From CBIHON01 sp966211965 (GTDB taxonomy: Bacteria > Pseudomonadota > Gammaproteobacteria > Burkholderiales > Burkholderiaceae_D): a stretch of DNA of 64,000 nt. Shown in pieces: positions 9,114 to 18,700 of this stretch. The DNA lies in assembly GCA_966211965.1 (NCBI GenBank), contig CBIHON010000023.1, positions 1 to 64,000 on the forward strand, written 5' to 3'. A model generated the notes under the pieces. The model worked only from the letters and a program-made list of their open reading frames with translations, was not told where the DNA came from and made no database searches. Every line of letters begins with the position of its first letter. Position 1 is the stretch's first letter. Both the position numbers and the translations under genes were made by a program.

Positions 9114-9443
9114 ATCGCAAGAACTCCAAATATGACCCGGGGAAACTCCGCTCGGCAACCCGTGCCCAACGGCATATCACTAAAGGGTAAGAACACATAT
9201 CACCTTCACGCCAGAATCCCTTGCAAGTGAAATATTTTTCCTAGATGCGTCATAACACTTCCCGCATACCCCTTCAGTTAGATTTTCTCAACCAGCTTTT
9301 CTTTAGATAATGCAGTGGAAAGATCGTGCATGCGACGCTTTCCGCAAACAAGATAAAGCAATGCCACTCCCATTTCACTTCGAGTGGTAAGGTTCCCCGG
9401 AGAGATTGGTGGGGCTGGCAAGGTTTTGCAAAGGAGAATCATC
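9114..9443. other. Intergenic region, nothing recognised
   Basis: Between the regulator start and the chimeric GGDEF-EAL gene. Only the AAGGAG ribosome binding site at 9431-9436, which fixes the downstream ATG at 9444, is clear. No RNA gene, repeat or remnant was recognised. Confidence 0.4.
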
Positions 9444-11306
9444 ATGAATCCGACGGGTTTAGCATTACAGGATGGAGGCGCCCTGGGCGCCTGCGAATTG
9501 GGAGGCAGGCCTAAGGCGATGACTGGCGTATCCAGTGGCGCGGTCAATACGGCAGCCATTGCTGGCGCTCCAGAAGTTTACATCAGTGAGCATCTGCATC
9601 GATTGTGGGAAGCACTCACCCTGCCGCAAGTTCCGTGGCTGCCGAAAAATCATCAGGCAATCCTGTCAATGTTCGGCAACTGGAATTTCTTTCGTCCTCG
9701 TATTGACTACTACATGCTGCCGGGATGGACGAGCTTGTGCGAGGTGTCGCCGATGATGACCACACTACATCGAATTTGCGATTTCAATCGAATTCACAAT
9801 CCCAACTTTCTCGACCCTACGTGGGCAGTTGCCGCTTTCACCAGTTATAGCCGGCAACAGGACCTTGTCTGGCCGCACGAGGCCGACGCGGAACTGGTCA
9901 GCGTGTCCGAAGCAAAACCGGCGAGCGTAATCGACGCTGCATCTGCGCGCGCAATGATCACCTCGGTGCTCAAGGAAGAACCGCTACGCGGCAGCTTGAC
10001 CGCATCGCCGAACCGCGCCCTGATGCTGGCGCGCCTGAACGATGCGTTGGAGCAGGCGCGCCGCAGAAACGACTTCAGTTTTGCGGTGCTGTTCCTTAGC
10101 CTGGACCGCTTCCACGTTATTACTGACAGCCTGGGCCGCAGCGTCGGCGACCAGTTGCTGGTCAACGTGAGCCTGCGCCTGAATGCAGGTTTGCGGCAAG
10201 GCGAAACGGCGGCCCACCTGGGCGGCGACGGGTTCGCGCTGCTGCTCAATGACGTCAGCGACCCCGGCGAGGCAAGGCGTATTGCCGACCAGTTGCAAAG
10301 CAGTCTGGCGGTGGCGTACAGGCTGGAAGGCTATGAGGTCTATACCACCGCAAGCATCGGCATCGTATTGAGCAAGCCAACCTACGTCGATCCGGACGAA
10401 ATCCTGCGCGACGCGGAAACCGCGAACCATCGCGCGGCCATTGGCGGCGGCGCCTGCTGCGAAGTGTTCGAATCGGATATGCGCGCGCGCATCGTGGCGC
10501 TGCTCGACATGGAGACCAGGTTGCGCCAGGCAGTGGTGAGGGGACAAGAATTTGTGTTGCATTATCAGCCCATTGTTGCACTCGACAGCGGGCACCTGAC
10601 TGGCTTTGAAGCGCTGGTGCGCATGCGCCGCGCGGACGGCGCGCTGATGCTGCCGAACGAGTTCATTCCGCTCACCGAAGAGACCGGTTTGATCGTGCAT
10701 ATCGGACGCTGGGTGCTGGCGGAAGCCTGCCGCCAGATGCGCAGTTGGCAAGCCAAGTTTCCCGATTTGCCGCCGATACAGATGAGTGTGAACCTGTCGG
10801 GACGTCAGTTTGCACAAGCCAACCTGATGCAGCAGATCGAGGAAGTGCTGGAGGAAACGGCACTCGACACCCAAAGCCTGAAACTCGAGGTGACCGAAAC
10901 GGCGATCATGAAACATGCGGAGGAAGCCGCCACAGTGCTGACGAAGTTGCGTGGCAAAGGCATCAAGCTGCTGATGGACGACTTCGGCACCGGTTATTCC
11001 TCGCTGTCTTACCTGCACCGTTTCCCGGTGAGCACCCTGAAGATCAACGCGTCCTTCGTGCGCAGAATGGACTGCGGCGGCAAGGACGCCGACATCGTCC
11101 AGACCATCGTGACGCTGGCGCATACGCTGGGCATGGACTTGATCGCGGAAGGGGTGGAAACCGCCAGCCAACTGGAGCAACTCCGTGCGCTCAAGGTCGA
11201 GTATGGACAGGGATACTACTTCGCGCAGCCGGTGGACAGTGCAGGTGCGGAAGCCATGCTGACCAACTGGCCATGCAGGCAATCTGTAGAAAACTGTTAT
11301 GACTAG
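9444..11306 (+). CDS. Patatin-remnant/degenerate GGDEF/EAL fusion protein
   Basis: A 620-residue chimera. Residues 1-140 resemble a patatin-like phospholipase with an internal deletion: LALQDGGALGACELGG, then TGVSSGAVNTAAIAG with the GxSxG Ser at residue 30, then NWNFFRPR and SPMMTTLHRICDFNRI. The segment that normally joins the oxyanion loop to the GxSxG motif is missing, as is the catalytic Asp motif. Residues about 185-345 form a GGDEF domain with GGDGF (260-264) instead of GGDEF and a degraded last helix, so cyclase activity is unlikely. Residues 360-610 form an EAL domain with FEALVR, SVNLSGRQF, LEVTET, DDFGTGYSSL, LKIN and EGVET, retaining the catalytic set for c-di-GMP hydrolysis. The start at 9444 follows AAGGAG by seven bases. 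Confidence 0.85.
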   Translation: MNPTGLALQDGGALGACELGGRPKAMTGVSSGAVNTAAIAGAPEVYISEHLHRLWEALTLPQVPWLPKNHQAILSMFGNWNFFRPRIDYYMLPGWTSLCEVSPMMTTLHRICDFNRIHNPNFLDPTWAVAAFTSYSRQQDLVWPHEADAELVSVSEAKPASVIDAASARAMITSVLKEEPLRGSLTASPNRALMLARLNDALEQARRRNDFSFAVLFLSLDRFHVITDSLGRSVGDQLLVNVSLRLNAGLRQGETAAHLGGDGFALLLNDVSDPGEARRIADQLQSSLAVAYRLEGYEVYTTASIGIVLSKPTYVDPDEILRDAETANHRAAIGGGACCEVFESDMRARIVALLDMETRLRQAVVRGQEFVLHYQPIVALDSGHLTGFEALVRMRRADGALMLPNEFIPLTEETGLIVHIGRWVLAEACRQMRSWQAKFPDLPPIQMSVNLSGRQFAQANLMQQIEEVLEETALDTQSLKLEVTETAIMKHAEEAATVLTKLRGKGIKLLMDDFGTGYSSLSYLHRFPVSTLKINASFVRRMDCGGKDADIVQTIVTLAHTLGMDLIAEGVETASQLEQLRALKVEYGQGYYFAQPVDSAGAEAMLTNWPCRQSVENCYD

Positions 11307-11752
11307 CGCCGCAGCCGTGCTTCCTTGACCGGTTGGCTCACGATAGCACTGGTCATCAAGGATAACTCTGCCGCAAGCAGATTGATGATGTCATCTGAGG
11401 TCACGATGCCGTACAGGGTGCCGGCCTCGGTGACGACCGGCAAACGTCTGATCTTGTAATTGCGCATCAGCCGCAAGGTTTCTATGAAGCCCTCGTCTTC
11501 ACGCACCGTCACCAAAGGCGTCGCCATGATGTCGCCAGCCGTGAAGACCTTTACATCCAGTTGCAAGGCCACGGTTTCAATCACGATATCGCGGTCGGTG
11601 ACGATGCCGAGCGGAACGCGCTCGCCATCTTTTTTCTCCACCACCACGACGTCGCCGACGTGATGCTTGCGCATCAGTTCGGCAACCTCGGGAAGCGACG
11701 CATTCGGACCGCAGCACACCACGCCGACGCTGCAGCATTCGTTGATTGGCAT
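11303..11752 (-). CDS. CBS domain pair protein
   Basis: A 149-residue protein of two tandem CBS domains and little else. The first repeat contains ASLPEVAELMRKHHVGDVVV and GIVTDRDIVIE; the second contains DIMATPLVTV, LRLMRNYKIRRLPVV and GIVTSDDIINLLA. Such pairs bind adenosine nucleotides and act as small energy or redox sensors. Stand-alone versions are common beside stress genes in Burkholderiales. I start at 11752 because GGGAGA lies just upstream, rather than at the ATG 33 bases earlier. The 3' end overlaps the end of the convergent EAL gene by four bases. The partner protein is unknown. Confidence 0.88.
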   Translation of the reverse strand: MPINECCSVGVVCCGPNASLPEVAELMRKHHVGDVVVVEKKDGERVPLGIVTDRDIVIETVALQLDVKVFTAGDIMATPLVTVREDEGFIETLRLMRNYKIRRLPVVTEAGTLYGIVTSDDIINLLAAELSLMTSAIVSQPVKEARLRR

Positions 11753-11951
11753 GATTTCTCCCGGCAATTTTGCAGCAGAATTCAAAACATTTAGCTACGA
11801 CCATTCCCGCATTATGTCGTTCATCACCATCATACGGATGCCGTTAAAAATGGCATCCGGCATGCGCTGCCCGCAGCGAAACATGCGTGAAAATTGCGAT
11901 TTTTCCTGCAGGGCGCGGTCAAAGAGGAAAAGGCATTCAGGAGTATTTGAC

Positions 11952-12641
11952 GTGGCTGAATTGATCCGTTTCAAAAACCGCATTCAAGCCGGCCAGCAAT
12001 TGGCAGAGCAGCTCGCGGACTACAACGGGCGCACGGATACAATCGTTCTGGCCCTGCCTCGCGGCGGCGTCCCAGTCGGCTACGCAATTGCAAAAGCGCT
12101 TGAACTTCCGCTGGACATCCTGTTGGTCAGAAAGCTGGGCGTGCCCGGTCATGAGGAATACGCGATGGGCGCGATCGCCAGCGGTGGCCTGTACGTCTTG
12201 CAATCCGAGGTGTTGAACATGCTCGGCATTCCGATGTCGGTGGTTGAGACCGCGGCGCAACGTGAAACGAAGGAAATAGAGCGGCGCGAAAAACTGTATC
12301 GAGCCGGACGGCCCGTGCCGCAACTGGATGGGCATGCGGTTATTCTGGTCGACGATGGGCTGGCAACCGGTTCCTCCATGCTGGCCGCGGTCAATGTGAT
12401 GCGCCAAGCGAAACCGGCGCGGGTGGTCGTGGCCGTGCCGGTCGCCTCGCCTGAAGCCTGCCAGGCGTTGCGATCCGAAGTCGACGAAATCATCTGCCTT
12501 TCCACCCCCGATCCGTTTTATGCAGTGGGCTTATGGTATGAGGATTTCAGCCAGACCACCGATCAGGAGGTGACCGGGCTGCTCACCCAAGCCGAGCGGG
12601 ACCATGCTCGGCACACGGAAGCGCGACGGCAAACAAGTTGA
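11952..12641 (+). CDS. Phosphoribosyltransferase-fold protein
   Basis: A 229-residue PRTase-fold protein. The fold's PRPP-binding loop is visible as VILVDDGLATGSSMLAAVNV (about residues 128-147), preceded by the pyrophosphate-loop region LALPRGGVPVGYAIA and LVRKLGVPGHEEYAMGAIA. The start is a GTG at 11952 with AGGAG at 11939-11943. The longer open frame upstream runs through the region opposite the CBS gene and is not credible. The nucleobase substrate is not known for this group. It is followed 24 bases later by a dienelactone-hydrolase-like gene. The two families are known as neighbours and fusions in other bacteria, which suggests one function. Confidence 0.88.
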   Translation: MAELIRFKNRIQAGQQLAEQLADYNGRTDTIVLALPRGGVPVGYAIAKALELPLDILLVRKLGVPGHEEYAMGAIASGGLYVLQSEVLNMLGIPMSVVETAAQRETKEIERREKLYRAGRPVPQLDGHAVILVDDGLATGSSMLAAVNVMRQAKPARVVVAVPVASPEACQALRSEVDEIICLSTPDPFYAVGLWYEDFSQTTDQEVTGLLTQAERDHARHTEARRQTS

Positions 12642-12665
12642 ATCGAAGAATGCAAGGAGGCCCTT

Positions 12666-13322
12666 ATGGCTTTATTGACGCAAACCGAATTGATCAAGAT
12701 CAAATCCGACTCCGTTCAGGTGGAAGGCGTGCTGGCCTTGCCGGCGCAAGCGGGCGGCGTGGTCCTGTTTGCGCACGGCAGCGGCAGCGGCCGCACCAGC
12801 CCACGCAACAACTACGTTGCCGCAGAATTACGCAAAGCGCATCTGGGGACCTTGTTGATGGACTTGCTCACCGCACAGGAAGACGAGAATTATGAAACCC
12901 GCTTCGATATTTCCCTGCTGACGCGGCGCTTGAGTGCGGCGGTCGACTGGCTGAAGAAGGCCGTCAGTACGCACACGCTTCCGATCGGCTTGTTCGGCGC
13001 CAGCACCGGCGCGGCGGCAGCGCTGCAAGTGGCGGCACAGCATGGCACCGAAATTGCGGGGGTGGTGTCACGCGGCGGCCGTCCCGATCTGGCCGGACGG
13101 CATGCGCTGGCCGACGTCCGAGCGCCGACCCTGTTGCTGGTCGGGGGACTGGATCGTATCGTGATCGAATTGAACCGGCTTGCGTACAGCGCGATGCATT
13201 GCGAAAAGCGCATCGAAATCATTCCCGGAGCGGGCCATTTATTTGAAGAACCCGGCACCCTGGAAACGGTTGCCGAATTCGCTGCGGCCTGGTTCGGGCG
13301 CTATCTGGTAAAACCCCAATAG
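12666..13322 (+). CDS. Dienelactone hydrolase family alpha/beta hydrolase
   Basis: A 218-residue alpha/beta hydrolase. The oxyanion/strand region reads GGVVLFAHGSGSGRTSPRNN, the nucleophile elbow is GLFGASTGAAAAL (near residue 115, GxSxG), the acid probably lies in LLLVGGLDRIV and the His in PGAGHLFEEPG. An AAGGAGG ribosome binding site lies eight bases before the ATG. The gene forms a likely operon with the phosphoribosyltransferase upstream. The substrate is unknown: the dienelactone hydrolase name refers to the fold, and the classical enzyme has a Cys rather than a Ser nucleophile. Confidence 0.88.
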   Translation: MALLTQTELIKIKSDSVQVEGVLALPAQAGGVVLFAHGSGSGRTSPRNNYVAAELRKAHLGTLLMDLLTAQEDENYETRFDISLLTRRLSAAVDWLKKAVSTHTLPIGLFGASTGAAAALQVAAQHGTEIAGVVSRGGRPDLAGRHALADVRAPTLLLVGGLDRIVIELNRLAYSAMHCEKRIEIIPGAGHLFEEPGTLETVAEFAAAWFGRYLVKPQ

Positions 13323-13448
13323 AGAGCGAGCGGGGACAGTGTTGGTCGTCGCAGCATGGCTTGCCACGCGTCCTCCTCCCGTCTTGCCCGCCCTCCCGAT
13401 GGACCGCAATCCGTGTGCGCTCTCTACTGGGATAGATTCTTAGAGCCT

Positions 13449-14375
13449 CTAAATAGTCTGCTGCATTTCCAGCGCCGGCGCATCGTTGACGCAGTGATGC
13501 CGTACGATCCGGGCCGGCACGCCCGCCACCGTGCTATGGGGCGGCACTGGCTTGAGCACGACGCTGCCTGCGGCGATCTTGCTCATCGTGCCGATTTCGA
13601 TATTGCCCAGGACCTTGGCGCCGGCGCCGAGCAGCACGCCGCTGCGAATTTTCGGGTGGCGGTCGCCGCATTCCTTGCCGGTTCCTCCCAGCGTGACTTC
13701 CTGCAGGATCGATACATTGTCTTCGACCACTGCGGTCTCGCCGATCACGATGCCGGTGCCATGGTCCAGCATCACGCCGCAGCCGATAACCGCCGCAGGG
13801 TGAATGTCCGCACCGAATATGCGCGATGCCGCGTTAGCCAGGGTAAAGGCGAGTTCTTTGCGCTGCCGCCCCCATAATCGATGTGCGATCCGGTGGACTT
13901 GGAGCGCTTGAAATCCCTTCAGGTTGAGCAACACATGGAGATGATCGGGGCAAGCCGGGTCGCGGGTTTTGACCGCATTCAAATCCGCTCTCACCTGCCC
14001 CATCAGACGCTCGTCATCACGAACGATTTCGATCATCAAGGCAAACAATTCCTCTTCCGGCATGTCGGACGATGCAAGTTGTCGCGCCAAGATGGCGCAC
14101 AGCACCTCCGCCAGCGAATTTCGTTGCAGGACCAGGTGCTGCAGGCGGCGCAGCAACATGGGTTCGTCATTCGCCAGGGTGAGCGCCTTGCCGTAGATTT
14201 CACGCCAGAGACAGGCCGAATCCTGCACCAAGACAGGCTTGCAGAGGTCATGCGCCTGGTCTGATGCCGCATTCTCACGATGCGTGCGGCTGCAATGCAA
14301 GACGGCAATGGACGCATCGGCATGTTGCACTGGCCGCGGCAGGAGGGAGGAAGCAAGGAATTCCGGTACGTTCAT
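13449..14375 (-). CDS. cysE: Serine O-acetyltransferase
   Basis: A 308-residue enzyme that acetylates L-serine with acetyl-CoA, the first committed step of cysteine synthesis in the cytosol. The C-terminal half is the left-handed beta-helix with hexapeptide repeats: IHPAAVIGCGVMLDHGTGIV, GETAVVEDNVSILQEVTLGG, KIRSGVLLGAGAKVLGNIEI, and the terminal AGSVVLKPVPPHSTVAGVPA. The N-terminal helical domain (WREIYGKALTLANDEPMLL) matches CysE, but about 40 residues of extra sequence precede it, so the protein is longer than the E. coli enzyme (273). AAAGGA precedes the ATG. Its position beside a sulfide-response module may be meaningful, but this is inference. Confidence 0.93.
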   Translation of the reverse strand: MNVPEFLASSLLPRPVQHADASIAVLHCSRTHRENAASDQAHDLCKPVLVQDSACLWREIYGKALTLANDEPMLLRRLQHLVLQRNSLAEVLCAILARQLASSDMPEEELFALMIEIVRDDERLMGQVRADLNAVKTRDPACPDHLHVLLNLKGFQALQVHRIAHRLWGRQRKELAFTLANAASRIFGADIHPAAVIGCGVMLDHGTGIVIGETAVVEDNVSILQEVTLGGTGKECGDRHPKIRSGVLLGAGAKVLGNIEIGTMSKIAAGSVVLKPVPPHSTVAGVPARIVRHHCVNDAPALEMQQTI

Positions 14376-14544
14376 GATGATCCTTTGTATGCGATTTCAA
14401 GCTCGCGCTCTACCCGTCGGCAGAAACGGATTCCGCAAGAACCCTCAGGGTCTCGCCAAACGGGGACACCCATTATCGCAAGATCCCACGACTTCTGCCG
14501 ACGGCCGCCGATTCCGCAAAAGCGACCTGCCTTGTCGTCACATT

Positions 14545-14590
14545 GACTTATATAATATTTTAAAACATAATGTATTTATCGAAATTAAAA
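14545..14590 (+). promoter_or_regulatory. AT-rich operator/promoter upstream of the RND operon (candidate BigR site)
   Basis: A very AT-rich, partly palindromic block (TTATATAATATTTTAAAACA followed by TAATGTATTTAT) in otherwise GC-rich DNA. TATAAT inside it can serve as a -10 box, preceded by TTGACT. BigR/SqrR-type repressors are known to bind AT-rich imperfect palindromes overlapping the -10 box. The block at 20111-20145 beside the bigR-like gene is similar in kind. Confidence 0.5.
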
Positions 14591-14603
14591 TCCCCCTTCG
14601 AAC

Positions 14604-15695
14604 ATGCACGACACCGCCCACCTACAGATCATCAAGCGGAGCATGGCATCAGCACGCCTGGCCGCCGGCATGGCGGCATTCCTGCTCGCAGCAGCCATGC
14701 TGCCGGCAGCGCCACTGTCCAATGCCGCGAGCCTCCCGGAGACATATACGGCAACCTATCGGGAGATTCCGGACGTCATCAGCGCCGAAGGCATAGTGGA
14801 AGCAGTGCGCCAATCGACGCTGGCAGCCCAGGTACAGGGACAGATCGTCGAACTTAAAGTCAAGGCCGGCGATAGCGTAAAGGCCGGACAGGTTCTGCTG
14901 CGCATCGATCCGCGCACTGCCGAACAGGCGGTTTCAGGCAGTCAGAGCCAGCTCGCCGAAGCACAGGCCGGCCTTGCCAATGCTTTGCGCAGCTATGAGC
15001 GCAGCAAGCAGCTCTTTGCACAAAAATTCATCAGCAAGGCCGCACTTGACCAGGCCGAATTGGACTACAAGGCAACCCAAGCACGAGTCGGTTCTCTGCA
15101 AGCCAATGCCGGTCAGGCTTCCACCGCCAGAACCTTCACAACCATCCACGCCCCCTATGCCGGCGTAGTAGCCGCCACGCCGGTGGAGGTCGGCGACATG
15201 GCGACGCCGGGACGGTCCCTGGTCACCGTGTTCGATCCAACCAGCATGCGCGTCACCGCCACGCTGTCGCAATCCAGCCTGCGCGAAGTGAAGCTGCAGA
15301 TGCCGGTCCGGGTAGAACTCCCCTCCTTGCAGCGCAGCTTGTCGGCCAAACAGGTCACGCTGATGCCGCTTGCGGACAGCCGCAGCCATACTGCCAAGCT
15401 GCGCCTTGAGTTGGGTGAGGCCGCCGGCCTGTTGCCGGGCCAGTTCGCCCGTGCTTATTTTGCTACCGGCGTGACCCGCAAACTAGTCGTTCCCGAGCGC
15501 GCTGTCCTGCGCCGCAGCGAACTCACCGCGGTGTACGTGCTGAACACGAACGGCGTCGCGCAATTGAGGCAAATCCGGGTCGGCGATGCATCGGCCGACG
15601 GCTATATTGAAGTCCTGTCCGGCTTACGCGAGGGCGAGCGTATTGCGCCGGTGCCGGTCAAGGCCGGCCTTTCATCGGCCGGTGCCGCATCTTGA
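14604..15695 (+). CDS. RND efflux periplasmic adaptor (membrane fusion protein)
   Basis: A 363-residue periplasmic adaptor of an RND pump. The N-terminus is a signal peptide (ARLAAGMAAFLLAAAMLPAA, then SNAAS); the ATG at 14643 is an alternative start that would leave only the signal part. Then come the lipoyl/barrel-sandwich half-motifs (AAQVQGQIVELKVKAGDSVK, and RTFTTIHAPYAGVVAATPVE), a coiled-coil hairpin between them (about residues 110-165), the beta-barrel and a membrane-proximal domain. It bridges the inner-membrane pump encoded next to an outer-membrane channel not present here. The AT-rich upstream site suggests control by the BigR-like repressor. Confidence 0.92.
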   Translation: MHDTAHLQIIKRSMASARLAAGMAAFLLAAAMLPAAPLSNAASLPETYTATYREIPDVISAEGIVEAVRQSTLAAQVQGQIVELKVKAGDSVKAGQVLLRIDPRTAEQAVSGSQSQLAEAQAGLANALRSYERSKQLFAQKFISKAALDQAELDYKATQARVGSLQANAGQASTARTFTTIHAPYAGVVAATPVEVGDMATPGRSLVTVFDPTSMRVTATLSQSSLREVKLQMPVRVELPSLQRSLSAKQVTLMPLADSRSHTAKLRLELGEAAGLLPGQFARAYFATGVTRKLVVPERAVLRRSELTAVYVLNTNGVAQLRQIRVGDASADGYIEVLSGLREGERIAPVPVKAGLSSAGAAS

Positions 15696-15730
15696 AACCG
15701 CCGGTCCCTCAACCCACGGAAGCGACGACA

Positions 15731-18700
15731 ATGGGAATCGCCGGCCGTCTCGCCAGATTTTTCCTGCATTCGCAATTGACACCCTTGATCGCACTGGTGG
15801 CAATGCTGCTGGGCTTGTTCGCGGTGCTGGCGACACCGCGCGAGGAAGAACCGCAGATCAACGTCACGATGGCCAATGTGCTGGTCCCCTTCCCCGGCGC
15901 CTCGGCCAAGGACGTCGAAACCTTGGTGGCGATTCCGGCTGAACAAGTGATCTCGCAAATTCAAGGCCTCGATCATGTGTACTCGGTTTCCAAGCCTGGC
16001 CTGGCAATCCTCACTGCGCAATTCAAGGTCGGTGTGCCGCGCACCGAAGCGCTGGTACGTTTGTATGACACGATCCATTCCAACCGCGACTGGTTGCCGC
16101 GCGAGCTGAACGTGGGCGAGCCGCTGGTCAAGCCAAAGGGCATCGACGACGTACCGGTCATGGCCCTGACGCTATGGACCAAGGACGGCGCGCGCGGCGC
16201 GTACGAACTGGAGCGCGTCGCACATGCGATGGAAGCCGAATTGAAGCGGGTGCCGGGCACACGCGAAATCACGACCATAGGCGGCCCTGGCCGCTTGGTG
16301 CGGGTACTGCTCGACATCGACAAGCTCAATGCCCATCACTTGGCGGTCAACGATATCCGCCAGGCACTGTTAGGCATGAACGCCGCGCTGCCTGCCGGCC
16401 AACTGGCCGCCGACAACGCCACGGTCGAAGTCCAGACAGGCAATTTCCTGAGCAATGCCAGGGAGGTAGGCCAGCTGGTGGTCGGCGTGAACGACGGCAA
16501 TCCGGTCACGCTGTCGGATGTCGCGCGCATTGCCGACGGCCCGGCCCAGCCGTCCAGATACGTCTGGTTCGGCATCGGCAAAGGTGCCGGGCCGACAGGC
16601 ATGGCCGGCAGCGAATTCCCGGCTGTGACCATTTCGATCACCAAAAAATCCGGCGAAAACGCGGTGCAGATCGCCGAGCAGATCACGCACCGGGTGGCGG
16701 AACTGCGCAACACGATCATACCGGCCGGGGTCGAAGTCAGCATCACCCGAAACTACGGCGAAACCGCCAACGACAAGGCGATGAAGCTGATCCAGAAACT
16801 GATCTTCGCTACCTCGGCCGTCGTGGTGCTGGTGTTTTTCGCACTGGGCCGGCGCGAGGCCGCGATCGTCGGCATCGCCGTGATCCTGACGCTGGCAGCG
16901 ACCCTGTTCGCGTCGTGGGCCTGGGGTTTCACGCTGAACCGGGTCAGTCTGTTCGCGCTGATTTTTTCAATCGGCATCCTGGTCGACGATGCGATCGTGG
17001 TGGTCGAGAACATACACCGCCAGCGCGAACTGCATCCCGGCGCATCGCTGCTCGAACTCATCCCGGCGGCGGTCGATGAAGTCGGCGGGCCGACCATCCT
17101 CGCCACCTTCACCGTGATCGCGGCATTGCTGCCGATGGCCTTCGTCAGCGGCCTGATGGGGCCGTACATGAGCCCGATCCCGATCAATGCCAGCATGGGC
17201 ATGCTGATCTCGCTGGTGATCGCCTTTACCGTTACGCCCTGGCTAGCACATCGGCTTGCCAAGCCGCATGCCGGAAACGTTACACCGGTCGACGGCAAGC
17301 TCGACACCAGGCTGCACCGCTGGTTCACCAGACTGCTCTCGCCGTTTCTGGCGGCAGCCGGCTCGGCACGCAACCGCCGCCGCTTGTGGATCGGGATAGT
17401 GCTGGCGATCCTGTTGTCGGTCAGCCTGGCCGCGGTGCAATTGGTGGTATTGAAGATGCTGCCTTTCGACAACAAGTCGGAATTCCAGGTCGTGCTCGAC
17501 ATGCCGGCCGGCACGCCGGTGGAGAACACGGCGGCGGCCTTGCATGAGTTGGGCGCTTATCTGGCAACGGTCGATGAAGTAACCGATTTCCAAGGCTATG
17601 CCGGCACGGCGGCGCCGATCAATTTCAATGGCCTGGTGCGCCAATATTATTTGCGCCAGGCGGCGGAATTCGGTGACTTGCAAGTGAATCTGACCGACAA
17701 GCACCAACGCTCGCGCAAGAGCCATGAAATCGCCGGTGCGGTGCGTGCCGACCTGGAAAAGATCGCGGCCCGGCACGGCGCCAAGGTCAAGGTCGTTGAA
17801 GTCCCGCCCGGGCCGCCGGTCATGTCGCCGCTGGTGGCGGAAATCTACGGCCCCGACGAAGCGGGACGGCATGCCTTGGCCAAGCAGGTGCGGCAAGTAT
17901 TCAGCCGGACCGCCGATATCGTCGGCATCGACGACTCGATCGAGGACAACGCAAAAAAAGTGGTGCTGCGTGTCGATCAGCGCAAAGCCGCTCTGCTCGG
18001 CATCCCTCCCGCCGACGTGGTGCAGGCGATGCGGGTCGCGCTCGACGGCGAGGACATCACTTCGCTGCACGACGGCCAAGCCAAATACAGCGTGCCGGTA
18101 CGGCTTAACCTGTCGCCGGAAAAGCAAGCCAGGCTCGATCCGCTGCTGGCCATGACGGTCAAATCCGCCAGCGGCGACAACGTACCGCTGGCCGAACTGG
18201 TCAAGGTGCAGCCGGCCACGCGCGAAAAAACGATCTATCACAAGGACCTCTTGCCGGTGTCCTACGTCGTCGGCGACATGGCAGGCAAGCTCGACAGTCC
18301 TTTGTACGGCATGTTCGCGGTGCGCGGAAAACTCGATGAGCTGAGCAGAGCCCAGGGTGCGCCGCTGGGTGAGTATTTTATTCGGCAACCGTCCGATCCT
18401 TATCGCCAATTCGCCCTGAAATGGGATGGCGAGTGGCAGATCACCTATGAAACCTTCCGCGACATGGGGTTGGCGTATGCGGTCGGGCTGGTGCTGGTGT
18501 ATATCCTGGTGGTCGCGCAATTCGGTTCTTACCTGACGCCGCTGATCATCATGGCGCCGATCCCGCTCACCATCATCGGCGTGATGCCCGGTCATGCCTT
18601 GCTGGGCGCCCAATACACTGCAACGTCGATGATCGGCATGATCGCGCTGGCCGGCATCATTGTCCGCAATTCGATCCTGCTGGTCGACTTCATCAAGCTG

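Noticed and set aside
9984..11282. Long minus-strand open frame (432 codons) opposite the GGDEF-EAL gene
   Set aside because: Its translation is His/Gln/Arg-rich low-quality sequence, the usual antisense shadow of a GC-rich coding region; the plus strand has clear EAL motifs.
11667..11951. 5' extension of the phosphoribosyltransferase frame
   Set aside because: It runs through DNA opposite the CBS gene and has no conserved sequence. The GTG at 11952 with AGGAG matches the family start.
13320..13426. 9-bp inverted repeat TAGAGAGCG/CGCTCTCTA between two convergent genes
   Set aside because: The arms are 89 bases apart and lack a T run, so I do not call a terminator.
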